A stretch of DNA of 64,000 nucleotides from Candidatus Caccousia avicola (lineage in GTDB: Bacteria; Bacillota; Clostridia; Oscillospirales; Acutalibacteraceae). A program made the position numbers and the translations under genes. Below are positions 31,086-39,459 of the stretch, piece after piece (the first letter of the stretch is position 1; every line of letters begins with the position of its first letter). Location: positions 53,267-117,266 of the forward strand of contig DVGZ01000041.1 of assembly GCA_018712435.1 (NCBI GenBank), given 5' to 3'. The notes beneath the pieces were generated by a model. The model saw only the letters and a list, made by a program, of their open reading frames with translations. It ran no database searches and was not told where the DNA came from.

Positions 31086-32474
31086 GTGGAGGATCAGAAA
31101 AAAACACAACTTTTTGAACAAACGCCGATTCCCAGCGCCGTGATGAAGCTGGCGGTTCCCACCATTCTCAGCTCGCTCGTCATGGTGATTTACAATCTGG
31201 CGGATACTTATTTTGTCGGAATGCTCAATGATTCCGTCGAAAACGCGGCTGTCACACTGGCAGCACCGGTTCTTCTGGCTTTTAACGCTGTCAACAATCT
31301 GTTTGGCGTTGGAAGCTCGAGCATGATGAGCCGGGCTTTGGGCCGAAAGGACTATGAGGTTGTTTCCAAGAGTTCAGCTTTTGGATTCTACTGCTCTGTG
31401 ATCAGCGGAATTCTCTTTTCCGTGCTTTTTACGGTGTTTTCCGACCCGTTTCTGGTTCTTCTGGGCGCCAGTCCGGAGACCGCGGGCGCGACGGCGGCCT
31501 ATCTGAAATGGACTGTGACGTTTGGTGCAACGCCTGCCATTTTGAACGTGGTCATGGCGTATCTGGTGCGCTCCGAAGGCTCCGCCATGCACGCCAGCAT
31601 TGGAACCATGAGCGGCTGTCTGCTGAACATCGTGCTGGATCCCATTTTTATTCTTCCCTGGGGACTTCATATGGGAGCAGAGGGAGCCGGGCTTGCCACC
31701 TTCCTCTCCAACTGTGTGGCCTGTATCTATTTCTTTGTCCTGCTGTTCTGTAAGCGCGGACGCACTTATGTCTGTATTGATCCAAAAAAATTCCGTCCCA
31801 ACCGTTCCATCGTTTCCGGCGTGTGCATCGTGGGAATTCCGGCAGCTATCCAAAATCTTTTGAATGTAACCGGGATGACAGTGCTGAACAACTTCACCTC
31901 CGCCTATGGTGCGGGTGCGGTGGCTGCAATGGGAATCGCGCAGAAGATCAACATGGTTCCCACCTATATTGCCATGGGAATGTCGCAGGGCATCATGCCG
32001 CTGATCAGCTACAACTATGCCAGCGGGAACGCTAAGCGTATGAAGGGAGTCATTCTTTTCTCCGTGAAAATCGCTATGACCTTTACCGTGCTGGTGGCCG
32101 CGTGTTATTTCCTTTTCTCGGAACAGCTGATCCGTCTGTTCATGCAGAATGAGGAGATTGTGGCGTATGGTTCCAATTTCCTGCATGGATTTTGTCTGGG
32201 GATTCCGTTCCTCTGCCTGGATTTCCTCGCAGTTGGCGTTTTCCAGGCCACAGGAATGGGAAAACATGCCTTCATTTTCGCGGTTCTGCGAAAGATTGTT
32301 CTGGAAATTCCGGCGCTGTACCTGCTGAATCTGCTGTTCCCGCTGTATGGCCTTGCTTACGCGCAGTTTGTCGCGGAGGTTATTCTCGCGATAGCCGCCG
32401 TGGTCGTTTTGACGCGGCTGTTTCGCCGGATGCAGAAGCGGCAGGACAATCTGCCCGCCGCACCACAGGAATAA
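31086..32474 (+). CDS. MATE family efflux transporter (start uncertain; GTG proposed)
   Basis: LAVPTILSSLVMVIYNLADTYFVGML; many TM segments; ORF extends from 31002. Confidence 0.92.
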   Translation: MEDQKKTQLFEQTPIPSAVMKLAVPTILSSLVMVIYNLADTYFVGMLNDSVENAAVTLAAPVLLAFNAVNNLFGVGSSSMMSRALGRKDYEVVSKSSAFGFYCSVISGILFSVLFTVFSDPFLVLLGASPETAGATAAYLKWTVTFGATPAILNVVMAYLVRSEGSAMHASIGTMSGCLLNIVLDPIFILPWGLHMGAEGAGLATFLSNCVACIYFFVLLFCKRGRTYVCIDPKKFRPNRSIVSGVCIVGIPAAIQNLLNVTGMTVLNNFTSAYGAGAVAAMGIAQKINMVPTYIAMGMSQGIMPLISYNYASGNAKRMKGVILFSVKIAMTFTVLVAACYFLFSEQLIRLFMQNEEIVAYGSNFLHGFCLGIPFLCLDFLAVGVFQATGMGKHAFIFAVLRKIVLEIPALYLLNLLFPLYGLAYAQFVAEVILAIAAVVVLTRLFRRMQKRQDNLPAAPQE

Positions 32475-32478
32475 AAAA

Positions 32479-32519
32479 GAAACTGTCCCCGCCTTTTTCA
32501 GGGCTGGGGACAGTTTTTT
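32479..32519 (+). terminator. Rho-independent terminator after MATE gene
   Basis: AAACTGTCCCC-gcctttttcagggct-GGGGACAGTTTTTTG. Confidence 0.85.
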
Positions 32520-32525
32520 GCGATT

Positions 32526-33050
32526 TTATGGTTTTAGACGCTCCATGATCCAGCGGTCCGCGAGAACGGCGGCCTGCTGTGGAGTCAGACTCGTAGTGTC
32601 CAGAAGAGTGATTTTAGGGTTGGTTTGACCGGCGTTTTCGCGCAGCCATCGGTTGAAATCAAGGGAACTGCGGATCCATTTTTCATCCGTTACGCCCCGG
32701 CCCTCACAAATTCGGCGGCGCATTTCCGCGTCGCTGCATACCGCGGCCAGATAATGAGTTTCCGTGAAAAGAGAGCGTTCCGGGAGCGCTTCAAACTGCT
32801 CCGGAATGGCGCAGCCGCAGAGAACCACGGGCAGGCCGATTTGCGAAACGTTGGAACAGATCCGCATCCAGACCTGACGGAAGGCGCGGTAATTATCCTC
32901 CGGCGTATCGTACACCTCACGCCAGATGAGGTCGCTTTCCAATACGATGTATGCCGTTTCTTTACGAAAAAGTTCCTCACAGAGAGTGGATTTGCCAACG
33001 CAGGATGCACCGCTGATCAGAAAAAGCTGCTTCTTGCGGGTAGGAGTCAT
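32526..33050 (-). CDS. P-loop nucleoside kinase-like ATPase
   Basis: LFLISGASCVGKSTLCEEL Walker A. Confidence 0.75.
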   Translation of the reverse strand: MTPTRKKQLFLISGASCVGKSTLCEELFRKETAYIVLESDLIWREVYDTPEDNYRAFRQVWMRICSNVSQIGLPVVLCGCAIPEQFEALPERSLFTETHYLAAVCSDAEMRRRICEGRGVTDEKWIRSSLDFNRWLRENAGQTNPKITLLDTTSLTPQQAAVLADRWIMERLKP

Positions 33051-33088
33051 CGTTTTCCCTTCTTCCCTGAAATGATTCTCTTTTTATA

Positions 33089-33280
33089 CTTGCGGTGAGC
33101 AAGCTGCGCAGGCGTCGGGCACGCCCGATGCCCGGCTGAGTGGGTCCGTGTGTTTAGCATCCCGCGTTGTTACCGCAGAGTGATACGGGAGGGGGGGAGA
33201 CCGTCCCGCGTTGCCGAGGATTGCGTTTCAGCACTGCGCTAACGCGCGGGCCGTTAGGCTCAGCCTGCTCCATTATACTA
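33089..33280 (-). repeat. Candidate dispersed intergenic repeat / structured 5' leader, copy 2
   Basis: Shares colinear blocks with 11357-11540; leftward TATAAT (TTGACT-18-TATAAT) at right edge. Confidence 0.6.
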
Positions 33281-33404
33281 TGGCTTGTTTTCAGAAGTCA
33301 ATGGGACGAAAAACGCGGAAGGGATCGTCTGAAAATCCTTGCAGAGCAGGAGAAAAAAGGCTATGATAAAGAAAAGAACGGAACAGTGAAGGGAGAGCGG
33401 AAAC

Positions 33405-34460
33405 ATGGCCCAAATAGGAATGATTGGCGCGGGCAGCTGGGGAATTGCCCTGACCTGGCTTTTGCTTCAAAACGGACACCAAGTAACGGTCTGGTCGGCT
33501 TTGGAAAAGGAAATCGAAATGCTGAAACGCGATCGGGAGCAGAAGGAAAAGCTTCCCGGTGTGGTTTTGCCGGAGGGCGCGGAGTTTACCACCGATCTGG
33601 CGGAAGCTGTCAGTGGTGCGGAACTTCTGGTGCTTGCCGTTCCTTCTCCATTTACACGCAATACGGCGGCCAGGCTTTGCCCGTTTGTGCGGGAGGGACA
33701 AATTCTCGTTAATGTGGCAAAGGGAATCGAGGAAAAAACGCTCCTAACGCTCTCCCAGGTGATTGAGGAAGAGCTTCCGCAGGCAGACGTGGCGGTGCTT
33801 TCGGGACCGTCCCACGCGGAGGAGGTAGGAAAGGGCATGCTCACCGCAATCACAGCGGGAGCATACCGTAAGGAGACCGCGGAACGAATTCAATCCATCT
33901 TTATGAATGATGTGTTCCGCGTTTACGCCAGTCCGGATGTGCTTGGAATCGAACTGGGCGCGGCCCTGAAAAACGTCGTGGCGCTGGCCGCTGGAATCGC
34001 GGACGGAATCGGCTGCGGCGACAACGCAAAGGCGGCGCTGATTACGCGCGCCATCAAAGAGATTGCCGGTTTGGGTATCAAAATGGGCGGCCATATAGAA
34101 ACCTTTTTCGGTTTGTCCGGAATCGGAGATCTGATTGTTACCTGTGCCAGTATGCATTCCCGCAATCGAAGGGCAGGTATCCTGATCGGACAAGGGTACA
34201 GCATGGAAGAAGCCATGAAAGAAGTCAACATGGTGGTGGAAGGGGTGTATTCCGCGAAAGCGGCTTTGGGGCTGGCTGCCCGTTATGGCGTACAGCTTCC
34301 CATCATCGAGCAGGTGAACGAGGTGTTGTTTGCCGGAAAGCCCGCCGCGCAGGCCGCGCGGGAACTGATGATGCGCGATAAGAAAATTGAGATCACAGAC
34401 GATGTGACATGGGGAAAAAGGGGGGAGGGAGAGCAACCCTCACTGAACTTGGAGCTTTGA
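33405..34460 (+). CDS. gpsA: NAD(P)H-dependent glycerol-3-phosphate dehydrogenase
   Basis: IGMIGAGSWGIALTWLLLQNGH; VAVLSGPSHAEEVGKGM; GIELGAALKNVVALAAGIADGIGCGDN. Confidence 0.97.
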   Translation: MAQIGMIGAGSWGIALTWLLLQNGHQVTVWSALEKEIEMLKRDREQKEKLPGVVLPEGAEFTTDLAEAVSGAELLVLAVPSPFTRNTAARLCPFVREGQILVNVAKGIEEKTLLTLSQVIEEELPQADVAVLSGPSHAEEVGKGMLTAITAGAYRKETAERIQSIFMNDVFRVYASPDVLGIELGAALKNVVALAAGIADGIGCGDNAKAALITRAIKEIAGLGIKMGGHIETFFGLSGIGDLIVTCASMHSRNRRAGILIGQGYSMEEAMKEVNMVVEGVYSAKAALGLAARYGVQLPIIEQVNEVLFAGKPAAQAARELMMRDKKIEITDDVTWGKRGEGEQPSLNLEL

Positions 34461-34464
34461 GAAA

Positions 34465-34494
34465 AGGGCCGCTTGCATTTCTGCAAGCGGCCCT
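34465..34494. terminator. Strong hairpin between convergent gpsA and ACT-protein gene
   Basis: AGGGCCGCTTGCA-tttc-TGCAAGCGGCCCT. Confidence 0.65.
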
Positions 34495-34574
34495 CATTAA
34501 GTTTTCGCCCGCCTTTTCTAAAAGGCGGCGGGGGATGGGGCAGAGCCCCATAAAAAATCCCGTGCAACCAGATT

Positions 34575-35027
34575 TTACGCTTCTTTGCAGGCGTTTTGAA
34601 TCGCGGTGAAAGCCTCGTGGAAATCAGCCTCTGTGACAAGGATGGAAATGTCAACGTCCGAGGTGGTGACAATACGAATATCCGTGCTGGACGCGGATGC
34701 GGCGGTAAAGACCTTGGCGGCCATACCGGGAGTATCCTTCATCTTCTCGTCGTAGACGTTGATCTTGCTGTTTCCGCCGCTGATGATCGGCTTGATATCC
34801 TTTTCCTTCAGCTTGGAGAGGAACTCCAAAATCTCCCCGAGATCATCGTCGTTGATGGTGAAGGAAACATCCATCTTGGAGCCGTGATTCGGCGCAAGGG
34901 AAATCATATCAACCACAACGCCCAGGTCAGCGATTTTGGTGAACACCCTTCCGCAGAAGGCGATATCGGGCGGACAATTCTGCAATGTTACAAGCGTGAT
35001 GCTGCTTGCGGATGTAACGGTTGTCAT
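34575..35027 (-). CDS. Stand-alone ACT-domain protein resembling the aspartokinase regulatory region
   Basis: 150 aa; ADLGVVVDMISLAPNHGSKMDVSFTINDDDLGEILEFL..GMAAKVFTAASASSTDIRIVTTSDVDISILV; last gene of asd-dapA-dapB unit. Confidence 0.8.
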   Translation of the reverse strand: MTTVTSASSITLVTLQNCPPDIAFCGRVFTKIADLGVVVDMISLAPNHGSKMDVSFTINDDDLGEILEFLSKLKEKDIKPIISGGNSKINVYDEKMKDTPGMAAKVFTAASASSTDIRIVTTSDVDISILVTEADFHEAFTAIQNACKEA

Positions 35028-35077
35028 GTGGAAAGCCTCCTTTTATTTCAGTGTGTCACTGGAACGCCGACCGGCTC

Positions 35078-35839
35078 TCAGGTCTGGCTGAGCAGATCGG
35101 ACATCTGATACATGCCGGGCTTCTGCGTGCTGAGAAATACAGCGGCATTGACCGCGCCTGCCGCAAAGACTTCCTTGGAATACGCGGAGTGGGAAAGACG
35201 GATGACCTCATGGTGACCGGCAAAGATCACCTCATGCTCTCCGACAATCGTACCGCCGCGCACAGAATGAATGCCAATCTCGTTGCGTTCCCGCTTGGCG
35301 CGTCTGGAATGACGGTCGTACTGGTAAGTCATCGGCTGCGGCTCCACCTCGCTGATAGCGTCCGCCAGCATCAGGGCGGTGCCGCTGGGAGCATCAATCT
35401 TCTGATTGTGGTGCATCTCCACAATCTCGATGTCAAAGCCTTCGCCCAGCACCTGCGCCGCCTTTTTGGAGAGCTCAATCAGCAGGTTGATGCCAAGAGA
35501 CATATTGCCGGAGGAGAAGACGGGGATTTCCGCGCTTGCGGCCCGCACCGATTCTGTTTGCTCCTTGCTGTAGCCCGTGGTGCACAGAACAAGGGGGAGA
35601 TGGTGCTGCTTTCCGTACTCCAGCAGAGACGCCAAAACGCTGGGGTGGGAAAAGTCAATCAGCACATCGGCTTCTCCCGGAAAATCAAAAATAGAGGAAT
35701 ACACGGGATATCCTTCATGACCGGTAGAGGAGAGATCGATTCCCGCGCAAATTTCGCAGTCGTCACGCTCCTCCACAAGAGCGGAAACGGCGTGGCCCAT
35801 TTTTCCGCTGCATCCGCTCAAAAGAATTCTGGTTTTCAT
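35078..35839 (-). CDS. dapB: 4-hydroxy-tetrahydrodipicolinate reductase
   Basis: RILLSGCSGKMGHAVSALV; IVEMHHNQKIDAPSGTALMLADAI. Confidence 0.96.
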   Translation of the reverse strand: MKTRILLSGCSGKMGHAVSALVEERDDCEICAGIDLSSTGHEGYPVYSSIFDFPGEADVLIDFSHPSVLASLLEYGKQHHLPLVLCTTGYSKEQTESVRAASAEIPVFSSGNMSLGINLLIELSKKAAQVLGEGFDIEIVEMHHNQKIDAPSGTALMLADAISEVEPQPMTYQYDRHSRRAKRERNEIGIHSVRGGTIVGEHEVIFAGHHEVIRLSHSAYSKEVFAAGAVNAAVFLSTQKPGMYQMSDLLSQT

Positions 35840-35867
35840 TGTAACGTCCTCCCGTTTGGGAAAATTT

Positions 35868-36755
35868 TCAGATCAGGCTGTGCTTTTTCAGGACGGCAAG
35901 AAGCTTTTCCTGAGCAGCGGGCGTCATGTCCGTAAGCGGGAGACGGCAGGGACCGGCCTCCATGCCCATCCGGTTCATGGCTTCCTTGACCGGAATCGGA
36001 TTGACGTCATAGAACAGCGCGTTCATCAGGTCGAGCCAGTTGAGGAATTCATGCAGGCTCTGCTCCTGCTTGCCCTCGAGATATCCGGCCGCAATGTCGT
36101 GCATCTGGCGCGGCAGGATGTTGGAGAATACGGAAACAACGCCTTTGCCGCCAAGTGCCAGAATCGGGATCACCTGATTATCGTTGCCGGAAAAAACGGG
36201 CAGATCGTCTCCGCACAGCGCGATGGTTTCCGCGATTGCGGAAATGTCTCCATTGGCTTCCTTTGTGCCCACAATGCGCGGGTGATTGGCAAGCTCGCGG
36301 TAGGTTTCCGGCTTGATGTTGCATCCGGTGCGGGAGGGAACGTTATACAGCAGAACGGGCAGGTCAATCCGATCGGCCACATAGGTGAAATGGCTTACCA
36401 GACCGGCCTGAGAGGTTTTGTTGTAATAGGGGGTCACGAGCAGAACGGCCTGGGCGCCGATCTCCTGCGCGCACAGCGCAAGCTCCAGAGAGTGAGCGGT
36501 GCTGTTGCTGCCGGCTCCCGCAATGACGGGAACGTGCCCCTTGCCCTTCTCCACAGCGATGCGAATGAGATTTTCATATTCATCCTGCGTCAGGGTCGGC
36601 GTTTCGCTTGTGGTGACGCAGACGAACAGGGCGTCGGTCCCGTTTTGCAGCTGGAAATCCAGCTGGCGCTCGAATGCCTCGTAATTGACGGATCCATCGG
36701 CGTGAAAAGGCGTGATAAGCGCCGTGCCGGAACCGGTAAATAAAGGCTGTTTCAT
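35868..36755 (-). CDS. dapA: 4-hydroxy-tetrahydrodipicolinate synthase
   Basis: GSGTALITPFHADGSVNYEAFERQLDFQL; YYNKTSQAGLVSHF; LYNVPSRTGCNIKPE; GTKEANGD. Confidence 0.97.
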   Translation of the reverse strand: MKQPLFTGSGTALITPFHADGSVNYEAFERQLDFQLQNGTDALFVCVTTSETPTLTQDEYENLIRIAVEKGKGHVPVIAGAGSNSTAHSLELALCAQEIGAQAVLLVTPYYNKTSQAGLVSHFTYVADRIDLPVLLYNVPSRTGCNIKPETYRELANHPRIVGTKEANGDISAIAETIALCGDDLPVFSGNDNQVIPILALGGKGVVSVFSNILPRQMHDIAAGYLEGKQEQSLHEFLNWLDLMNALFYDVNPIPVKEAMNRMGMEAGPCRLPLTDMTPAAQEKLLAVLKKHSLI

Positions 36756-36779
36756 GGAAATAAAACCCCCAAAAAGAAT

Positions 36780-37859
36780 TTAGTCCAGATATCCCTTCGC
36801 GCAGAGCAGCTCCGCCATCAGGACGGCGCCGCCGGCAGCGCCGCGCAGCGTGTTGTGGGACAGGCAGACAAATTTGATATCATACTGCGTGTCGGGGCGC
36901 AGACGGCCGATCGACACGGCCATGCCGTTTTCCAGGTTGCGGTCGAGACGGCTCTGCGGCCGATCGTCCTCGCGGAAGTAGTGCAGGAACTGCTTCGGGG
37001 CGCTGGGCAGATTCAGCTCCTGCGGCGCTCCCTTGTAGTTTTCCCAGCGCTCGATGATTTTTTCCATCGTGACTTTCTTTTCAAAAGAGGCAAAAACAGC
37101 GGCGGTGTGACCGTCGGACACCGGCACGCGCAGGCACTGCGCGGTGATGGCCGGGGAGGAGGCGTTGACAATCACGCCGTTTTCCACATGGCCCCAGATT
37201 TTCAGAGGCTCGTTCTCGGATTTTTCTTCCTCGCCGCCGATGTAGGGAATCACATTGTCCACGCTTTCCGGCCAGGTGGCAAAGGTCTTTCCGGCGCCGG
37301 AAATCGCCTGATAGGTGCAGGCCAGCACCTTGGTGACATTCAGGTCGAGCAGGGGATGGATGGCGGGCACATAGCTCTGAAGGGAGCAGTTGGATTTCAC
37401 GGAGATAAAGCCGCGCTTTGTGCCAAGGCGTTTGCGCTGGCTCTCAATGACAGCCGCGTGATCCGCGTTAATCTCCGGAATGATCATCGGGACGTCCGGC
37501 GTGCCGCGGTTCGCGCTGTTGTTGCTCATCACCGGGCATTCCGCCTTTGCGTAAGCTTCCTCCAGCGCCTTGATCTCATCCTTCTTCATGTTGACGGCGC
37601 AGAAGACAAAATCGCACAGGGACGCGACCTTCTCCACATCCTCGGACGCGTTAAAGATCGTCATATCCGCCATGGCGGCCGGCATGGGGGTGGTCATCAG
37701 CCAATGATCGCCCACAGCCTCGCGGTAGGTTTTGCCCGCGGAACGAGCGCTGGCGGCCAGGGCCGTCACTTTAAACCAGGGATGGTTTTCCAGCAGGGTA
37801 GCGAAGCGCTGGCCGACCATGCCGGTCGCGCCGATGATGCCTACACGATACGTTTTCAT
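36780..37859 (-). CDS. asd: Aspartate-semialdehyde dehydrogenase (archaeal/fungal-type)
   Basis: VGIIGATGMVGQRFATLLENHPWF; SNNSANRGTPDVPMIIPEIN; SNCSLQSYVPAI; ATG 37859. Confidence 0.93.
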   Translation of the reverse strand: MKTYRVGIIGATGMVGQRFATLLENHPWFKVTALAASARSAGKTYREAVGDHWLMTTPMPAAMADMTIFNASEDVEKVASLCDFVFCAVNMKKDEIKALEEAYAKAECPVMSNNSANRGTPDVPMIIPEINADHAAVIESQRKRLGTKRGFISVKSNCSLQSYVPAIHPLLDLNVTKVLACTYQAISGAGKTFATWPESVDNVIPYIGGEEEKSENEPLKIWGHVENGVIVNASSPAITAQCLRVPVSDGHTAAVFASFEKKVTMEKIIERWENYKGAPQELNLPSAPKQFLHYFREDDRPQSRLDRNLENGMAVSIGRLRPDTQYDIKFVCLSHNTLRGAAGGAVLMAELLCAKGYLD

Positions 37860-37954
37860 TTTCACATGCCTCCAATTTGTCTTTCCATGCCAGAATATTC
37901 GCACAGGTATTTTTCTGTGCATGCAGAAAAGCTACTTTTTGAATCAAAAAGGAA

Positions 37955-37980
37955 ATAAAAAAACCGGTTGAAAACCGGTC
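37955..37980 (-). terminator. Expression-platform terminator of lysine riboswitch
   Basis: Minus strand GACCGGTTTT-CAACCGGTTTTTTTATTT. Confidence 0.8.
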
Positions 37981-38033
37981 ATCAATTTACTATAATAAAT
38001 ACTATTCAGGCCATCCGCAAAACGGATACGTCT

Positions 38034-38200
38034 GGATAGCGCTCCATCATACCAAAATGATGACAGTTGCCGTATTCTTCATGCCGGCAACCAGGGCCGC
38101 CTGCCAAGCGGACACCTTCGGCGGCGTTACCTTTCCGGTTTTCCTCACCGGCCCTGGCAGGCCTTGGAAAACCCTACTGATTAAAACCGCACCTCTATCC
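38034..38200 (-). ncRNA. Lysine riboswitch (L box) aptamer
   Basis: Minus strand GGATAGAGGTGCGG..AATCAGTAGGG..GGAAAGGTAACGCCGCCGAAGG..CTGGTTGCC..GGCAACTGTC..GGAGCGCTATCC; P1 GGATAG/CTATCC; upstream of asd-dapA-dapB. Confidence 0.92.
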
Positions 38201-38266
38201 TTTTCTATTCAAATGAAAAGTACGCTGCCGCGTCCCTTTTGGGCTCTGCCGGGCGGCGTTGCCTTA

Positions 38267-38295
38267 ATCATACCATGGAAAGGCAGAGGTGTCAA
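38267..38295 (-). promoter_or_regulatory. Promoter of riboswitch-asd-dap operon
   Basis: Minus strand TTGACA-17 nt-TATGAT. Confidence 0.75.
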
Positions 38296-38335
38296 ACGAA
38301 ATTTGTGATTGGATGATGTTGATTTGAAAACAGAA

Positions 38336-39361
38336 ATGAAAACAAGCGATTTTTACTATGATTTGCCGCAGGAGCTTATCGCGCAGACCCCCATGGAGCC
38401 GCGCGACGCTTCCCGTCTGCTGGTGATGGATCGGAAAACGGGAGAGCTTTCCCACCGGCATTTTTATGACGTCGTGGATTATCTGGAACCGGGGGATTGC
38501 CTGGTGCTCAATGATTCGCGCGTGCTGCCCGCCCGTCTGTTCGGCGTGAAGGAGGATACGGGCGCGCATGTGGAGTTTCTGCTTTTAACGCATCGGGAAG
38601 GCGACGATTGGGAAGCGCTGGCCGGTCCGGGACGGCGCGCCAAGCCGGGAGCCCGGTTTACCTTCGGGGATGGCGAGCTGCGCGCCGAGGTGCTGGATGT
38701 TCTGGAGGGCGGAAATCGTCTGCTTCGCTTCTCGTATGAGGGAAATTTCTATGAAATCCTTGACAAAATCGGCACGATGCCGCTTCCGCATTACATCACG
38801 GAGGAGCTTAAGGATCAGGAGCGATATCAGAATGTGTATTCCCGGGAACGCGGTTCCGCCGCCGCTCCGACCGCCGGGCTTCATTTCACGCCGGAGCTGC
38901 TGGAGCGCATCCGCGCCAAAGGCGTGCGGATTGCGTTTGTGACCCTTCATGTCGGCCTGGGAACCTTCCGTCCCGTGAAGGTGGAAAATATCGCGGAGCA
39001 CCGGATGCATTCCGAGCATTATGCGCTCACGGCGGAAAACGCCGCCCTGATCAACGCGGCTAAGGCGGAGGGCAAGCGGGTCATTGCCGTGGGAACGACA
39101 AGCTGCCGCACGCTGGAAACCATCGGCACCCGGGAGGGCTGCATCCGCGAGAGCAGCGGATGGACGGATATTTTCATCTATCCGGGATACACCTTCAAGG
39201 TGCTCGACGGCCTTGTGACGAATTTCCATCTTCCGGAGAGCACGCTGATCATGCTGGTTTCCGCCTTTGCGGGCTATGAGAATACCATGAATGCCTATAA
39301 GGTGGCAGTGCAGGAACGCTACCGCTTCTTCAGCTTCGGGGATGCGATGCTGATCCGATAG
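38336..39361 (+). CDS. queA: tRNA preQ1(34) S-adenosylmethionine ribosyltransferase-isomerase
   Basis: [76 protein letters not shown]. Confidence 0.97.
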   Translation: MKTSDFYYDLPQELIAQTPMEPRDASRLLVMDRKTGELSHRHFYDVVDYLEPGDCLVLNDSRVLPARLFGVKEDTGAHVEFLLLTHREGDDWEALAGPGRRAKPGARFTFGDGELRAEVLDVLEGGNRLLRFSYEGNFYEILDKIGTMPLPHYITEELKDQERYQNVYSRERGSAAAPTAGLHFTPELLERIRAKGVRIAFVTLHVGLGTFRPVKVENIAEHRMHSEHYALTAENAALINAAKAEGKRVIAVGTTSCRTLETIGTREGCIRESSGWTDIFIYPGYTFKVLDGLVTNFHLPESTLIMLVSAFAGYENTMNAYKVAVQERYRFFSFGDAMLIR

Positions 39362-39400
39362 TTTGCAATAGAGAAAAAAGCAGGCCGCACAACGAAACAT

Positions 39401-39442
39401 AAAGGGCAGCGAAAGCATTTGCGCTTTCGCTGCCCTTCTTTG
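39401..39442 (+). terminator. Terminator between convergent queA and ABC permease genes
   Basis: AAAGGGCAGCGAAAGC-atttgc-GCTTTCGCTGCCCTTCTTT. Confidence 0.8.
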
Positions 39443-39459
39443 CATTTTGCGGCAGACAA

